A stretch of 36,769 bases of DNA, taken from positions 1-36,769 of the forward strand of contig NZ_BBJN01000034.1 in the NCBI RefSeq assembly GCF_000739555.1, written 5' to 3'. Origin of the DNA: Halolamina rubra (GTDB taxonomy: Archaea > Halobacteriota > Halobacteria > Halobacteriales > Haloferacaceae). The stretch's first letter is position 1, and each line of letters opens with the position of its first letter. A program made the position numbers and the translations under genes. Of the stretch, positions 35,669 to 36,769 are shown one piece after another. The notes beneath the pieces are model-generated. The model searched no databases. It saw nothing but the letters and a program-made list of their open reading frames with translations, and was not told the origin of the DNA.

Positions 35669-35804
35669 ACCGACGGTGGGGCCGGCAGTCGCTTAAACGC
35701 CCGGCCGAGCCCCTGGCTGGCGGGACGGTCGTCGACGAACTACCCACGAGAACCGCGGGGCGAAGGGAGGGCCGAAGCAGCGGGGGGAGGGCCGAAGCTG
35801 GGGA

Positions 35805-36769
35805 CTACTCGTGTCGCAGCGCGTCGATCGGGTCGGTTCGGGCAGCGTCCCACGCCGGGTAGATCCCGGAGACGATGCCCACGCCGACGCCGACGGCGAT
35901 CGCGATCGCGAACCACTCGGGCGCGAACGAGACGGGCAGGTCGATCAGCTGCGCGGCCGCGTAGCCGCCGGCCAGTCCGACCACCGTGCCCAGCACCGAG
36001 CCGATGACGCCGAGGATGATCGACTCGACGAGGAACAGCTGGACCACGTCGCGGCGCGTCGCGCCGACGGCCTTCATGATCCCGATCTCGCGGGTGCGCT
36101 CGGTGACGGAGACGAGCATCATGTTTGCGATGCCGATGGCGCCGACGAGCAGCGAGATCACCGCGATCCCGGTGATGAAGTTGGTGAACGTGCTGAGGAT
36201 GCTCTGGATCTGTTCGACCAGCGCGTCGTTGGTCGTGAGCGAGATCTCGTAGGAGGCGGGTTTGAGCTGGCTGGCGTCGGAGTCGTTCTGCAGGTACTCA
36301 CGCGCCGGCGTCTCGACGGACTCGACCTGCTCGTAGCTCTCCGCCCGGATCGTGAGCCGGGGGTACGCCCGCTCGCGCTCGCCGGTCGCCGGGCTCTCGG
36401 CGGTGGTCGTGTAGAACGGGTCGGTCGGGACGTAGATCGCGGGCGTCGCGCCGCCCCCGCCGACGGCGGCGAAGCCGGTCGACTCGTTCAGCACGCCGGC
36501 GACGGTGAGCGTCCGGGAGTCGTTCTCGGAGATCTCGACGGTGATCTCGTCGCCCGCGGAGACGTTCTCCTCGAACATCCGGGCGGCGGCGGGGTTGAGC
36601 ACGGCCTCGTTCTCGCCCGCGGTGAACGCCTCGCCGGAGGCGAACTCGTCCGTCCCGAAGGAGGCGGCGGTCGTCGCGGTCACCGCCGGCCACCTGATCC
36701 GGTCGTCGCGGTACTCCAGCCCCGCGATCCCGACCTGTCCCGTCGGATGACGGCGTCGACGCCGTCGAT
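35805..36769 (-). CDS. ABC transporter permease (MacB/FtsX type), partial, with an apparent frameshift at the window edge
   Basis: The C-terminal 292 residues read cleanly: a MacB-type periplasmic-side domain (FTAGENEAVLNPAAARMFEE, then GDEITVEI, then YVPTDPFYT), followed by three membrane segments with the FtsX motif (AIGIANMMLVSVTERTREIG, then MKAVGATRRDVVQLFL) and the end GIYPAWDAARTDPIDALRHE. The frame stays open past GTG 36683 (GLEYRDDRIRWPAVTATT) to about 36744. There one missing base separates it from DGVDAVI in another frame, so GTG 36683 is not a real start. The gene continues outside the window. An ATPase partner would be expected nearby but is not seen here. Confidence 0.88.
   Translation of the reverse strand, partial: RRRRRRHPTGQVGIAGLEYRDDRIRWPAVTATTAASFGTDEFASGEAFTAGENEAVLNPAAARMFEENVSAGDEITVEISENDSRTLTVAGVLNESTGFAAVGGGGATPAIYVPTDPFYTTTAESPATGERERAYPRLTIRAESYEQVESVETPAREYLQNDSDASQLKPASYEISLTTNDALVEQIQSILSTFTNFITGIAVISLLVGAIGIANMMLVSVTERTREIGIMKAVGATRRDVVQLFLVESIILGVIGSVLGTVVGLAGGYAAAQLIDLPVSFAPEWFAIAIAVGVGVGIVSGIYPAWDAARTDPIDALRHE

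Overview
The window comes from a haloarchaeon. Outside the insert the DNA is very GC-rich, the proteins are acidic, genes are packed on both strands, and many start codons lie about 25-35 bases downstream of a TATA-like box, as in leaderless archaeal transcripts. The families (Bat-type regulator, Acs, ribose-1,5-bisphosphate isomerase, DpsA) are typical of Halobacteria. I cannot name the genus.

Left chromosomal part (1-11900). It holds a broken acetyl-CoA synthetase at the window edge, a Bat-type regulator, and a second acetyl-CoA synthetase. These are followed by a ribose-1,5-bisphosphate isomerase homologue, an NTF2/SnoaL-like protein, an MFS transporter, a D-2-hydroxyacid dehydrogenase, aspartate-semialdehyde dehydrogenase and an NhaC-family antiporter. 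A 35-bp tandem repeat and a hairpin-rich candidate RNA gene follow.

Inserted element (11901-33241). A 17-bp direct repeat at 11901-11917 and 33225-33241 coincides with both edges of a visibly lower-GC block that has a tyrosine integrase just inside its left end. I read this as an integrative element of about 21.3 kb. The left repeat can pair as the 3' strand of a stem in the candidate RNA, so integration would leave that RNA intact, as with tRNA att sites. From left to right the element carries: a coiled-coil protein translationally coupled to the integrase; a MgsA/RarA-C-like protein; a NucS-like nuclease divergent from a PadR-type regulator; a 43-residue RHH-like protein; a large helicase-like protein; an operon of eight small proteins, several with zinc-binding motifs; a Type I restriction-modification operon (hsdM-hsdS-hsdR); a three-gene cassette (GIY-YIG-like, YaaA/DUF6884-like, UDG-like); and an unknown protein paired with a frameshifted C39-like cysteine peptidase. 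Three related non-coding repeats (near 19.2-19.5, 28.5 and 31.1 kb) lie at boundaries between these modules. The right end has a candidate pseudoknot.

Right chromosomal part (33242-36769). Three tandem Dps-family genes come first; only the first keeps the full ferroxidase centre. They are followed by a 50-residue conserved-looking protein, a Met/Gly-rich membrane protein and a MacB/FtsX-type ABC permease cut by the window edge.

Three genes carry apparent single-base deletions. Two of these lie within about 35 bases of the window ends, which suggests the window is a whole contig with end errors. The third, in the C39-like peptidase, is internal and could be real.
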